A stretch of DNA of 56,427 nt from Streptococcus cristatus. Its GTDB lineage: Bacteria > Bacillota > Bacilli > Lactobacillales > Streptococcaceae. The notes under the pieces were generated by a model. That model worked only from the letters and a program-made list of their open reading frames with translations. It searched no databases and had not been told where the DNA came from. Below, piece by piece: positions 30,647 through 38,613 of this stretch (the first letter of the stretch is position 1; every line of letters begins with the position of its first letter). The stretch lies in NCBI RefSeq assembly GCF_003943465.1, contig NZ_RJPR01000011.1, positions 30,750 through 87,176 on the forward strand, given 5' to 3'. Both the position numbers and the translations under genes were made by a program.

Positions 30647-31910
30647 ATTTATTTTTGCGATTTAAGATAGCGTTTAGGACAATAGCAATCAGACTGGCCA
30701 TGACAATTCCGTTTGAGAAGAACATCTGAAGGCTGGTCGGTAGGCTGTTGAAAAGGCTGCTACCATTGAGTCCGACACCTGCTGAGATAGAAATCGCTGC
30801 AATGAGGAAATTATGCTCACTGTGCTCAAAGTCAACACGCGCTAAGATTTGCATCCCCTGAACAGACACAAAACCAAACATAACCAGCATAGCACCGCCA
30901 AGAACTGGACTTGGGATAATTTGTGCCAAGGCTCCGAATTTTGGCAGAAGACCGAGAAGAATCAAGAAACCAGCCGCATAGTAAATCGGCAACCGCGTCT
31001 TGATACCAGATAATTTGACCAAGCCAACATTTTGAGAAAACCCTGTGTAAGGGAAGGTATTGAAGACACCACCCAGCAGCACCGCAAGTCCTTCTGCTCG
31101 GTAACCATTTCGCAAGCGGGTGCTATCAATTTTATCTTTGGTAATGTCAGAAAGAGCTAAGTATACACCCGTTGACTCCACTAGAGAAACCGTTGCGATG
31201 ATACACATCATTACGATAGAAGAAAATTCAAACTTTGGTGCTCCGAAATAGAAAGGGGTTGGCACATGGACCAGCGGAGCCTGTGCGACTGGCGTCAAAT
31301 CCACCAATCCCATGGCTCCAGCAATGCCCGTACCGACAATCAAACCAATCAAAATAGAGATGGATTTGATAAAACCTTTGGTAAAAATGTTAATCAAAAG
31401 AATAATCAGAACCGTCACAGCTGCTAGAATCAGACTTTGGGCGGTCGGCTTGTCTACGTTATTTCCCATATTGCCAATGGCCACTGGAATCAAGGTCAAC
31501 CCAATGGTCGTAATGACCGAACCAGTAACAACTGAAGGAAATAGATTAGCGATTTTTGAGAAAATCCCAGCGATCAGAACAACATAAATCCCTGATGCAA
31601 TCAAGGCACCAAACATGGCGCCACTACCATGGCTCTGCCCAATGATAATCAGAGGAGCAACGGATTGGAAGGCCACTCCCAGCACGACCGGCAGACCAAT
31701 CCCAAAATATTTATTTAGCTGGAGTTGCAAGAGAGTGGCAACACCACACATAAAAATATCAGTCGAAATCAGATAGGTTAACTGCTCAGCCGAGTATCCC
31801 AAAGCCCCAGCAATCATAATTGGAACCAGAATGGATCCGGAATACATAGCCAACAAATGCTGCAAACCCAAAATGGCTGCCTGTGAATGTTTTTCTTCAT
31901 TATAGTTCAT
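30645..31910 (-). CDS. pbuX: Xanthine permease
   Basis: 421 aa from ATG at 31910, immediately after the xpt stop (TAAGATG); longer starts would lie inside xpt. About 14 membrane helices. The segments HLLAMYSGSILVPIMIAGALG (first helices), FGIGLPVVLGVAFQ and VESTGVYLALSDI are typical of the NCS2 nucleobase:cation symporters. Linkage to xpt under a purine riboswitch indicates xanthine as substrate rather than uracil. Confidence 0.92.
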   Translation of the reverse strand: MNYNEEKHSQAAILGLQHLLAMYSGSILVPIMIAGALGYSAEQLTYLISTDIFMCGVATLLQLQLNKYFGIGLPVVLGVAFQSVAPLIIIGQSHGSGAMFGALIASGIYVVLIAGIFSKIANLFPSVVTGSVITTIGLTLIPVAIGNMGNNVDKPTAQSLILAAVTVLIILLINIFTKGFIKSISILIGLIVGTGIAGAMGLVDLTPVAQAPLVHVPTPFYFGAPKFEFSSIVMMCIIATVSLVESTGVYLALSDITKDKIDSTRLRNGYRAEGLAVLLGGVFNTFPYTGFSQNVGLVKLSGIKTRLPIYYAAGFLILLGLLPKFGALAQIIPSPVLGGAMLVMFGFVSVQGMQILARVDFEHSEHNFLIAAISISAGVGLNGSSLFNSLPTSLQMFFSNGIVMASLIAIVLNAILNRKNK

Positions 31911-31911
31911 C

Positions 31912-32493
31912 TTATAGATCTGCCTCTCTAAATACAACTTTTCCATTTTCAAATCTGTCAATTCGAGCCAAAGAAAGAACTGTTTGTCCTTGAGCCTCTA
32001 GCAAGTTTCGACCGTCTTGGAAGGATTTCTCAATCACGATTCCAACAGCTGCTACTTCAGCGCCCGCTTCTTCAATGATTTTAATCAGGCCCTTGGCTGC
32101 TTGACCATTTGCCAAGAAATCATCGATAACCAAAACCTTGTCACTTGACTCCAAAAATTTGCCAGCGATGGAGACGGTTGAAGTGACCTGCTTGGTAAAG
32201 GAATATACTTCTGCCGTTAAAATCCCTTCAGTCATCGTGATATTCTTAGACTTTTTAGCAAAAATCATTGGAACACCCAAAGCTTCTGCCGTGTAGACAG
32301 CCGGTACAATACCTGAAGCCTCAATCGTCACAACTTTTGTAATGCCTGCATTCCTGAAATGCTCAGCAAATACTTGCCCGATTTCTTTCATAAGCGAAAA
32401 ATCGACCTGATGAGTCAGGAAAGAGTCAACTTTGAGAATATTTTCTCCTAAAACGTTGCCGTCTTGCAGAATTCTCTCTTCTAATGTTTTCAT
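31912..32493 (-). CDS. xpt: Xanthine phosphoribosyltransferase
   Basis: 193 aa from ATG at 32493 with AGAGGAGAT upstream; the longer frame to 32550 would read through the riboswitch hairpin. The PRPP-binding motif [13 protein letters not shown] (~122-134) and [13 protein letters not shown] identify the enzyme. It converts xanthine and PRPP to XMP. It is co-transcribed with pbuX. Confidence 0.95.
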   Translation of the reverse strand: MKTLEERILQDGNVLGENILKVDSFLTHQVDFSLMKEIGQVFAEHFRNAGITKVVTIEASGIVPAVYTAEALGVPMIFAKKSKNITMTEGILTAEVYSFTKQVTSTVSIAGKFLESSDKVLVIDDFLANGQAAKGLIKIIEEAGAEVAAVGIVIEKSFQDGRNLLEAQGQTVLSLARIDRFENGKVVFREADL

Positions 32494-32526
32494 GTATCTC
32501 CTCTTAACATATCTTTCTTCAACGAT

Positions 32527-32558
32527 GAAAGGACCTGCCACGATAAGCAAGTCCTTTC
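32527..32558 (-). promoter_or_regulatory. Riboswitch expression-platform hairpin upstream of xpt
   Basis: The arms GAAAGGAC(T)TGC and GCA(G)GTCCTTTC form a 12-bp stem with one mismatch between the aptamer and xpt. The sequence after the hairpin (ATCGTTG) is not T-rich, so it does not look like a standard intrinsic terminator. Confidence 0.55.
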
Positions 32559-32609
32559 TTTTAATGACAAATAGGCTGATACTAAAAGTACCAGAAAGTC
32601 ATTAGGCTC

Positions 32610-32674
32610 ACTTATTGTTAGATGTTTGGCATCTTGTAGAGACCTTGCCCCAATCATTAGCAAGATAAATAAGT
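32610..32674 (-). ncRNA. Purine (guanine-type) riboswitch aptamer of xpt-pbuX
   Basis: P1 is a perfect 7-bp helix (ACTTATT with AATAAGT). P2 is CTTGC/GCAAG, J2/3 reads GTCTCTACA, P3 is AGATG/CATCT, and J3/1 reads AACAATAAG. This is the purine aptamer layout in the divergent form known upstream of streptococcal xpt genes. The C in the ACAATAAG part fits guanine/xanthine-type rather than adenine-type specificity. It should reduce xpt-pbuX expression when guanine is high. Confidence 0.85.
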
Positions 32675-32686
32675 TATTCTATTTCA

Positions 32687-33670
32687 TTAATGAGCATCGC
32701 CATTCCAGATGGAGTTTTTGACGATGACATAGTCCACGCGAGTCAGGCTATGCAAATCACGCCCCCCCGCATAGGAAATCGAGCTCTGCAAATCCTGCTC
32801 CATTTCAGTTAATGTATCTTGCAAGTGGCCCTTAGCCGGTAGCAAAATCTTCTTACCTTCGACATTTTTATAAGCACCTTTTTGATACTCGGATGCAGAA
32901 CCATAATATTCTTTAAACTTATCGCCGTCTACCTCAATGGTTTCACCTGGGCTTTCAATGTGGCCGGCAAAGAGCGAACCAATCATGACCATGCTGGCTC
33001 CAAAGCGGATCGATTTGGCAATATCACCATGCGTCCGAATCCCTCCATCCGCGATAATAGGCTTGCGGGCAACCTTTGAACACCAACGAAGAGCAGACAA
33101 TTGCCAGCCGCCTGTACCAAAACCTGTCTTGACTTTGGTAATGCAGACCTTGCCTGGGCCGATGCCAACTTTAGTCGCATCTGCGCCAGCATTTTCCAGT
33201 TCCCGCACAGCTTCTGGAGTTCCGACATTTCCAGCAATGACAAAGGTCTCGGGCAATTCTTTCTTGATGTGTTGGATCATTTGAATCACACTGTCTGAGT
33301 GCCCGTGTGCAATATCAATGGTAATGTATTCAGGTGCATCATCTTTGAGGCTACTAACGAAGTCATACTCATAGTCTTTTACACCGACGGAGATCGATGC
33401 AATCAGGCCTTGCTCATGCATTCGTTTAACGAATGGTTTACGACCTTCCTCATCGAAACGGTGCATAATGTAGAAATAGCCTCCTCGAGCAAGCTCTTCA
33501 GCGACAGATTCGTCAATAATCGTCTGCATATTGGACGGTACGACTGGCATCCGAAACCTATGTTTACCAAATTTCACACTGGTATCAGCCTCTGAGCGAC
33601 TTTTCACAATACATTTCGCTGGAATTAGTTGAATATCTTCATAGTCAAAAACCTGAAAATCATTGAGCAT
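32687..33670 (-). CDS. guaC: GMP reductase
   Basis: 327 aa from ATG at 33670 with AAGGAG upstream. A TIM-barrel of the IMPDH/GMPR class without CBS domains; the loop Cys is in [11 protein letters not shown] (~176), and the length is that of GuaC2-type reductases. It converts GMP to IMP with NADPH. It precedes xpt-pbuX in the same direction, giving a guanine salvage/recycling cluster. Confidence 0.93.
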   Translation of the reverse strand: MLNDFQVFDYEDIQLIPAKCIVKSRSEADTSVKFGKHRFRMPVVPSNMQTIIDESVAEELARGGYFYIMHRFDEEGRKPFVKRMHEQGLIASISVGVKDYEYDFVSSLKDDAPEYITIDIAHGHSDSVIQMIQHIKKELPETFVIAGNVGTPEAVRELENAGADATKVGIGPGKVCITKVKTGFGTGGWQLSALRWCSKVARKPIIADGGIRTHGDIAKSIRFGASMVMIGSLFAGHIESPGETIEVDGDKFKEYYGSASEYQKGAYKNVEGKKILLPAKGHLQDTLTEMEQDLQSSISYAGGRDLHSLTRVDYVIVKNSIWNGDAH

Positions 33671-33749
33671 GGAAAACTCCTTATCAATACTTAAAAATGA
33701 CCTACCTATGCTCTTCAGCATCGCTACATCTATCCAGACGTTTCCAAAG

Positions 33750-33785
33750 AAAGTATATCATAAGGTACAGATTTTGTAAAATATT
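33750..33785 (-). promoter_or_regulatory. guaC promoter
   Basis: On the minus strand TTTACA and TATACT are separated by 17 bp, and the -10 is preceded by TGA (extended form). The leader to guaC is about 80 nt. It has no purine aptamer. Confidence 0.55.
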
Positions 33786-33820
33786 TCAAGTATATTATTG
33801 ATAATGTTCGGAGATTAAGA

Positions 33821-33842
33821 AAAACACGGTCGACCGTGTTTT
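33821..33842 (-). terminator. Terminator of the efe-tat operon
   Basis: A 22-bp perfect palindrome (AAAACACGGTC and its complement) overlaps the tatA stop codon. It has A and T runs on both sides and can work in both directions. Confidence 0.75.
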
Positions 33843-34026
33843 AATCTTTCTTATCTTTTTCTGAGTTGGAGTCTTCTGCTCCTCCATCGACTGCCTTTTT
33901 AAACTCTGAAAACATTTTTCCAATAGACTGCCCTAGCTCTGGCAGACGTTTTGGCCCAAAAATCAGCAAAGCTCCTAGAACGATAACGATAAGCCCTGGT
34001 AGTCCGATGTCTTTTAAAATTCCCAT
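33841..34026 (-). CDS. tatA: Twin-arginine translocase subunit TatA
   Basis: 61 aa. A short N-terminal membrane helix (LPGLIVIVLGALLIFG), the FGPKRLPELG hinge motif (~23-32) and an amphipathic helix are diagnostic of TatA. It shares one base with tatC (TAATG). No TatB is present, as is usual for Gram-positive minimal Tat systems. Confidence 0.95.
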   Translation of the reverse strand: MGILKDIGLPGLIVIVLGALLIFGPKRLPELGQSIGKMFSEFKKAVDGGAEDSNSEKDKKD

Positions 34027-34733
34027 TACGATGTTCTCCTTTTCTCAATCATTTTACTCAGTAGGATACTAACTTCATACAGCAAAATCAACGGCACTGT
34101 CATTGACAGGTCACTGATGAAATCAGCTGGTGTCAAGACAACTGCTAATACCAATAAAACGAAATAGGCATAGCGTCTATATTTTATCAAAAATTGCGGT
34201 TTGAGCAAACCGATTGATGTGAGAAAGGCCACAATGACAGGCAATTCAAACAAGCAAGCAATCGGAATGGTCGTGTGAAACAGAAAGGCCAGATAGTTCT
34301 GCGCTGTCATCTGAACGGCAAACAATCCATCACCTAAAGAAAGCAAAACTTGCAAAATAGCAGGGCTGACAAAGTAAAAACCAAAGGCCAAGCCCAAGAC
34401 AAAACTGAAAAATGTAGCTGGTATGTAAGCAAAAATTGCCTTTGCCTCACTATTTCTCAGAGCAGGTCGGATAAATTCCCAAATCTGATAGACCATAAAA
34501 GGCAGAGTCAATGAGAAAGCCACAAGACTAGCCAAGCTAATATAAATCCAAAGGATGTCGTCTGGTCCCAATACAATCAGCTTCTGCTCAAAGGAAGCGG
34601 TCAGCCATTTGTAAATATCCGCTGCAAAAAGTAGACTGAGCAGAAAAATCAAACCGAACCAGACTAAGACAGCAAGGAAGCGCCATCTAAATTCCGTCAA
34701 ATGCTCAACAACAGTCTGTTCCTTATTAGGCAT
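34026..34733 (-). CDS. tatC: Twin-arginine translocase subunit TatC
   Basis: 235 aa with six membrane helices. The N-terminal cytoplasmic HLTEFRWRF (LxELRxR-like, ~11-19), an FxLG-type segment and a periplasmic Pro-rich part fit TatC, which binds twin-arginine signals. The start overlaps efeU by 8 nt. In this operon its evident client is EfeB. Confidence 0.95.
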   Translation of the reverse strand: MPNKEQTVVEHLTEFRWRFLAVLVWFGLIFLLSLLFAADIYKWLTASFEQKLIVLGPDDILWIYISLASLVAFSLTLPFMVYQIWEFIRPALRNSEAKAIFAYIPATFFSFVLGLAFGFYFVSPAILQVLLSLGDGLFAVQMTAQNYLAFLFHTTIPIACLFELPVIVAFLTSIGLLKPQFLIKYRRYAYFVLLVLAVVLTPADFISDLSMTVPLILLYEVSILLSKMIEKRRTS

Positions 34734-36423
34734 CTGCTCGCTCCTTTTGCCGATTTCTAAAGGTCACATAAAGGACAACGACAAGAAAGATGGCTTGACT
34801 TAGCAGCACTTCTAAGCTCGGATAAATTCCCAGCCAATCAATGGTTGGAAGATGAGACAGCAAGTGACTAGGAAAAATAGCTGTTAATTGCAGGGCATGA
34901 ATGCTGACACCTAACATCTTAAAAGCCAAGGCATAAATCAGCCAGGTCAGACCAAAGAAAATCCGATGAGGCCGAATGAGACTGCTGGCCTTGGTCATTA
35001 GAATTGCAAGCAAAACTAAAACCAAGATAGCAAGTCCCAGTCCTAAAAAGAAATCTAGAGCAGTAATACGCGGTAAAATTCCTGCGTAGAACAAGATGGT
35101 TTCTGCTCCCTCACGGAAGACAGCAAGGAAACTCAGAGCAAACATGGAAATAAAACTACCACTGGCTGTCACTGCCTGCATCTGACTTTCCATGAAGTCA
35201 TTCCATTTCTTGACAGAGGACTTACTGTGGAGCCAAATACCGACCAAAATCATCATGACAACTGCAAAGATCCCCACTGCTCCCTCAATGATTTCACGAT
35301 TGAAGCCAGAGGCAACGGCTGGAAAAAGAGTTTGCAGCAAAATGGCAATGGCCACACTGGCTAGTACGCCCAAGCCAGCACCAGTATAGACCCATTTGAG
35401 ACCTTTTTTCATCTTGGAGGCCTTGAGTGTCGTGACAAGTGCCATCACGATCAAGAGAGCCTCAACGCCCTCACGCAACAAAATCAGCATGGCATCAAAG
35501 AAAGTATAAGATCCGCTGGTGTCAATCTGTTCTAGCTCACTGATTAAGGACTCGAGCTGGTCTTGATACTCCTTATCCTTACCCTTCACCATGATGACAG
35601 GCGACTGGCTTTCTACTTTGGTATAGAGGGAGGGATTTTTAGTGCTGACATCTCCTTCAACGCTTGGCCAAATCGTGATAAATTTCTTCATCACAGCCTT
35701 GCCCTGCTTCTCGTCTCCTTTTTGGAAAGCAAGCAGAGCTTTTTTCAGAAGGCCGATACCATCTGCCAGTGTAAGATTCTCACTGCTAGCAGACGCCTCT
35801 TCTCCCTTAACAAAGCTATCAATCGCTGCTCTCAGATCATCGTAGGAAGTTTGAATGGCTTCAAAATCCGTTGGCTCCGTCTCAATAGCACTACGTAAAA
35901 ATGAAATGGCCGTCTCCACTTTGCCATAATGAGCCGTACTATGATCCCGCACCACTCCTTCATTAGCAGTCCAAGTCGAATTCATTTTTTTATAGGCTTC
36001 ACGAATCTTTTCAAGATCCTTGCTCTTAATCGCTGCCTGAAGAGCTTGAAATTTTGATTCTAGTTTATTGACCAGCTTGGTTTTTTCCGCTTCAAGATCA
36101 ACAGGATTCTGCTCCTTTTCAAAAGCCAAAAGAGCAGCTGAAACCTTGGTCAGCTTGTCCTCCGTCACATCGCCCGAGATAGTCAAGGCCTTGCTGACTT
36201 CTTTCCCTGCAGCTGAGTCATGGTTGCTTAAAGCCGCAAATTCAGTCTGGATTTCCTCCAGCAACTCTTTGGCACTGGCTTGGTCGCCTTCTTGAACGGC
36301 GGTGCTGGCATCCGTAATCTTGATAAAGAGACTACTATAAGAAGCCTCAGCTGATACAGGCTGAGCTAGGAGTACGAGCGCCAAAAGTAAAAACAGGATC
36401 TTATTCAAATAATTTCTGGCCAA
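34726..36423 (-). CDS. efeU: EfeU/FTR1-family ferrous iron permease
   Basis: 565 aa. The start is taken as TTG at 36423, because AAGGAG lies 6 nt upstream inside the efeB end and it yields a clean signal peptide ending PVSA-EA. An extracytoplasmic helical domain (~27-290) precedes a seven-helix FTR1 permease with both iron motifs, REGVE (~318) and REGAE (~437). With EfeO and EfeB it forms an elemental iron uptake system. The long N-terminal domain is typical of streptococcal FTR1 proteins. Neighbours overlap at both ends. Confidence 0.92.
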   Translation of the reverse strand: MARNYLNKILFLLLALVLLAQPVSAEASYSSLFIKITDASTAVQEGDQASAKELLEEIQTEFAALSNHDSAAGKEVSKALTISGDVTEDKLTKVSAALLAFEKEQNPVDLEAEKTKLVNKLESKFQALQAAIKSKDLEKIREAYKKMNSTWTANEGVVRDHSTAHYGKVETAISFLRSAIETEPTDFEAIQTSYDDLRAAIDSFVKGEEASASSENLTLADGIGLLKKALLAFQKGDEKQGKAVMKKFITIWPSVEGDVSTKNPSLYTKVESQSPVIMVKGKDKEYQDQLESLISELEQIDTSGSYTFFDAMLILLREGVEALLIVMALVTTLKASKMKKGLKWVYTGAGLGVLASVAIAILLQTLFPAVASGFNREIIEGAVGIFAVVMMILVGIWLHSKSSVKKWNDFMESQMQAVTASGSFISMFALSFLAVFREGAETILFYAGILPRITALDFFLGLGLAILVLVLLAILMTKASSLIRPHRIFFGLTWLIYALAFKMLGVSIHALQLTAIFPSHLLSHLPTIDWLGIYPSLEVLLSQAIFLVVVLYVTFRNRQKERADA

Positions 36424-37609
36424 GATATTCTCCTTCTTTGACACCGCCGAAGCAAGCAAACAAGCCACTGCCCACATGGGTGACATATTCATTCATCTTA
36501 TCCTGTGCTCCAAGATTAGTCTGCACTTTGATAAAGCTGTCAGGATCCTTTTGGAAAGAGATAAAAAGGAGGCCTGTATCAAATTGACCCGTTGTTTCAT
36601 CAATACCATCTGAATAAGAATAGGAACGACGATAGAGAGGCTTGTCGACCTCTTTGGCCAGCCTTACATGAGCATCAACTGGAAGCAGGTCCAGGTCTAC
36701 CTCGTCAAATTCATTCTTCTTGCCAAAGGGCGCCCCGCTCTCCTTATAACGACCAAAGGTGTTTTCTTGCTCTTGCAAATTGGTCCGATCCCAAGTCTCA
36801 AGAAACATCTGGATCCGACGGACAGCCATGTAAGAGCCACCCTTCATCCAGTCCTTGCTATCACACCAAACCACCTTATCAAAGTCTTTTTCCTTGGTGA
36901 CATTGGCCGTGCCGTCTTTAAAACCAAATAGATTGCGGGGAGTAGACATACGATCGCCAATGGCAGCAAAGCCAGCCTGACTCCATTTCATAGTGATAGC
37001 ATTTCGCGCTTTACGAACCAGATTGCGAACAGCATGAAAAGCCACCTGCTCATCATCAGCACAAGCTTGAATGACAATATCCCCACCAGTATATTTCTCT
37101 TTTAGTTGTTCCTTAGGGAAAGGAGGCAAGTCGCGGAATTCCTTAGGCTTTTTATCCTCCAAGCCCATTTTTTTCAGGAAAGAGGCGGAGACGCCAAAGG
37201 TCAAGGTCAGTCGGTAAGGGTTGAGTCCGACCGTTTCTCCAGTATCCGTAGGTGGCAAGAGGGCATTAGAACCATCTTTTTTGACTAGCTCCCCATTGAC
37301 CAACTTTTCACTGTAAGCGGTCCAGTCCTTGAACATCTGGATAACGGTCTCTTTATCCGTCGTATGCAGGTCCAGAATGACAAAATAGATATTCTTTTGC
37401 ATGGCTGTTGTGATGCCAGCTTGATGCTCACCGTAAAAACTGATTTCTTCTTCACCGTCAGCTAATTTTTTGTCTTCTTTTGCTTGATTAGCGAAAAAAG
37501 CAGATGCACTGGAGACACCAAGTGCTAAGCCTACGCCTCCAATCCCTGCTTTTTTAAGAAATTCCCGACGATCCATTTTTTTATTAAACCATTTTTCGTC
37601 CTTGGTCAT
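36401..37609 (-). CDS. efeB: EfeB, Tat-exported Dyp-type heme peroxidase/deferrochelatase
   Basis: 402 aa from ATG at 37609 (GGGAAG 7 nt upstream). The N-terminus has a twin-arginine signal, DRREFLKKAGIGGVGLALG (~12-30). The mature protein has the DyP GXXDG motif (GFKDG, ~230) and a proximal heme-ligand region. EfeB oxidises ferrous iron or removes iron from heme outside the cell. It is the only obvious Tat substrate in the window, and tatC-tatA lie two genes downstream in the same operon. Confidence 0.95.
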   Translation of the reverse strand: MTKDEKWFNKKMDRREFLKKAGIGGVGLALGVSSASAFFANQAKEDKKLADGEEEISFYGEHQAGITTAMQKNIYFVILDLHTTDKETVIQMFKDWTAYSEKLVNGELVKKDGSNALLPPTDTGETVGLNPYRLTLTFGVSASFLKKMGLEDKKPKEFRDLPPFPKEQLKEKYTGGDIVIQACADDEQVAFHAVRNLVRKARNAITMKWSQAGFAAIGDRMSTPRNLFGFKDGTANVTKEKDFDKVVWCDSKDWMKGGSYMAVRRIQMFLETWDRTNLQEQENTFGRYKESGAPFGKKNEFDEVDLDLLPVDAHVRLAKEVDKPLYRRSYSYSDGIDETTGQFDTGLLFISFQKDPDSFIKVQTNLGAQDKMNEYVTHVGSGLFACFGGVKEGEYLGQKLFE

Positions 37610-37613
37610 CTTC

Positions 37614-38486
37614 TTACTTCCCATCTAGGATGATACCCATTTGAGAGAGAGGCTCGCCCAGTTTTGTGACAGCTTCTCCTAGCTCTTTAGTATCTTCCTT
37701 GCTCAATTCGGTATAAAGTTTATAATTCTTAGAATCAGTCATGTGCTTGTCTAGCAAACTATTGACATTCTTGAACTCAGTTTCTATACTTTTCACCAGT
37801 TTTTCATCTTTCTTCTCAATCAAAGGTTTAAAGAGTTCGAAAATCTTTTCTGCCCCTTGAATATTGGCACGGAAGTCATACAAATCCGTATGTGAAAAGA
37901 TTTCTTCTTCACCGGTAATCTTGCTGGTCGCCACTTCATTAAGGAGGTCAACTGCACCAGTCAGCATAATGTCTGGTGTAACCTCAACAGTCGCGATTTT
38001 AGCCTTTAATTCTTTGATGTCATTGACCAACTGGTCTGCATATTTCTCTGTACCATTCGTTGTATTACTTTCCCACAGAATTTTTTCAATCCGGTGGAAG
38101 CCTGACCAGCCTTCTTCGGTCTTGTTTTCATCCACATAGTCAGCTAAGCGGAAGTCAATCTTCACATCAGACTCTCCGAAGCTTTCGGCAATCGGCTCTG
38201 AACGCTCGTAGCTCATGCGAATTAGCGGATACATTTTCTTGGCTTCATCAAGCTTGCCTTCTTTGAGCGTATCTCTGAATTTCTCCGTATCCGTCAATAA
38301 TTGATCAATTTCTTTCTGTACAAAGGCTTTATACTCTGCTGTTGCCTTATCCAAAGCTTTCTGGTCAGAGGCCGATAGACTTGTTTTAGCTTCCGAACTG
38401 CTGGCACTTGTATTCGATTTTTGATTAGCAGCACAGCCAGTCAGTAAAATAGCTGTTGACAATAAGACAATTCCAAGTTTTTTCAT
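37614..38486 (-). CDS. efeO: EfeO/EfeM-type iron-binding lipoprotein (M75 family)
   Basis: 290 aa. A lipoprotein signal ends in LLTGC (Cys18), followed by a Ser-rich linker. The M75/imelysin-like domain has the GFHRIEKILWE (HxxE) metal motif at about 127-137. There is no N-terminal cupredoxin domain, so it is the EfeM form. It would capture iron at the cell surface and pass it to EfeU. It is the first gene of the operon, preceded by two promoters and a palindrome. Confidence 0.92.
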   Translation of the reverse strand: MKKLGIVLLSTAILLTGCAANQKSNTSASSSEAKTSLSASDQKALDKATAEYKAFVQKEIDQLLTDTEKFRDTLKEGKLDEAKKMYPLIRMSYERSEPIAESFGESDVKIDFRLADYVDENKTEEGWSGFHRIEKILWESNTTNGTEKYADQLVNDIKELKAKIATVEVTPDIMLTGAVDLLNEVATSKITGEEEIFSHTDLYDFRANIQGAEKIFELFKPLIEKKDEKLVKSIETEFKNVNSLLDKHMTDSKNYKLYTELSKEDTKELGEAVTKLGEPLSQMGIILDGK

Positions 38487-38519
38487 CTTGACTCCTTTAT
38501 TTTCCCTAAAAGGGGCGAA

Positions 38520-38608
38520 TTCATATAAATTATAACAATTTATTTCTCATATTTCAATAAATTGTCAGATAATTATAATAAAACTTTCCTTTCTGAGTCA
38601 AGAAACAA
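38520..38608 (-). promoter_or_regulatory. Tandem promoters and 31-bp palindrome of the efe-tat operon
   Basis: Two promoters on the minus strand: TTGACT-18-TATAAT (distal) and TTGAAA-17-TATAAT (proximal). A perfect inverted repeat, ACAATTTATT with AATAAATTGT and an 11-bp spacer (38535-38565), covers the proximal -35 and spacer. This is where an iron-responsive repressor could act. The operator role is inferred. Confidence 0.6.
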
Positions 38609-38613
38609 GTATT

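Noticed and set aside
33671..33760. Second purine riboswitch in the guaC leader
   Set aside because: No P1 closing helix and no J2/3 or J3/1 core like that upstream of xpt; only a normal promoter and leader are visible.
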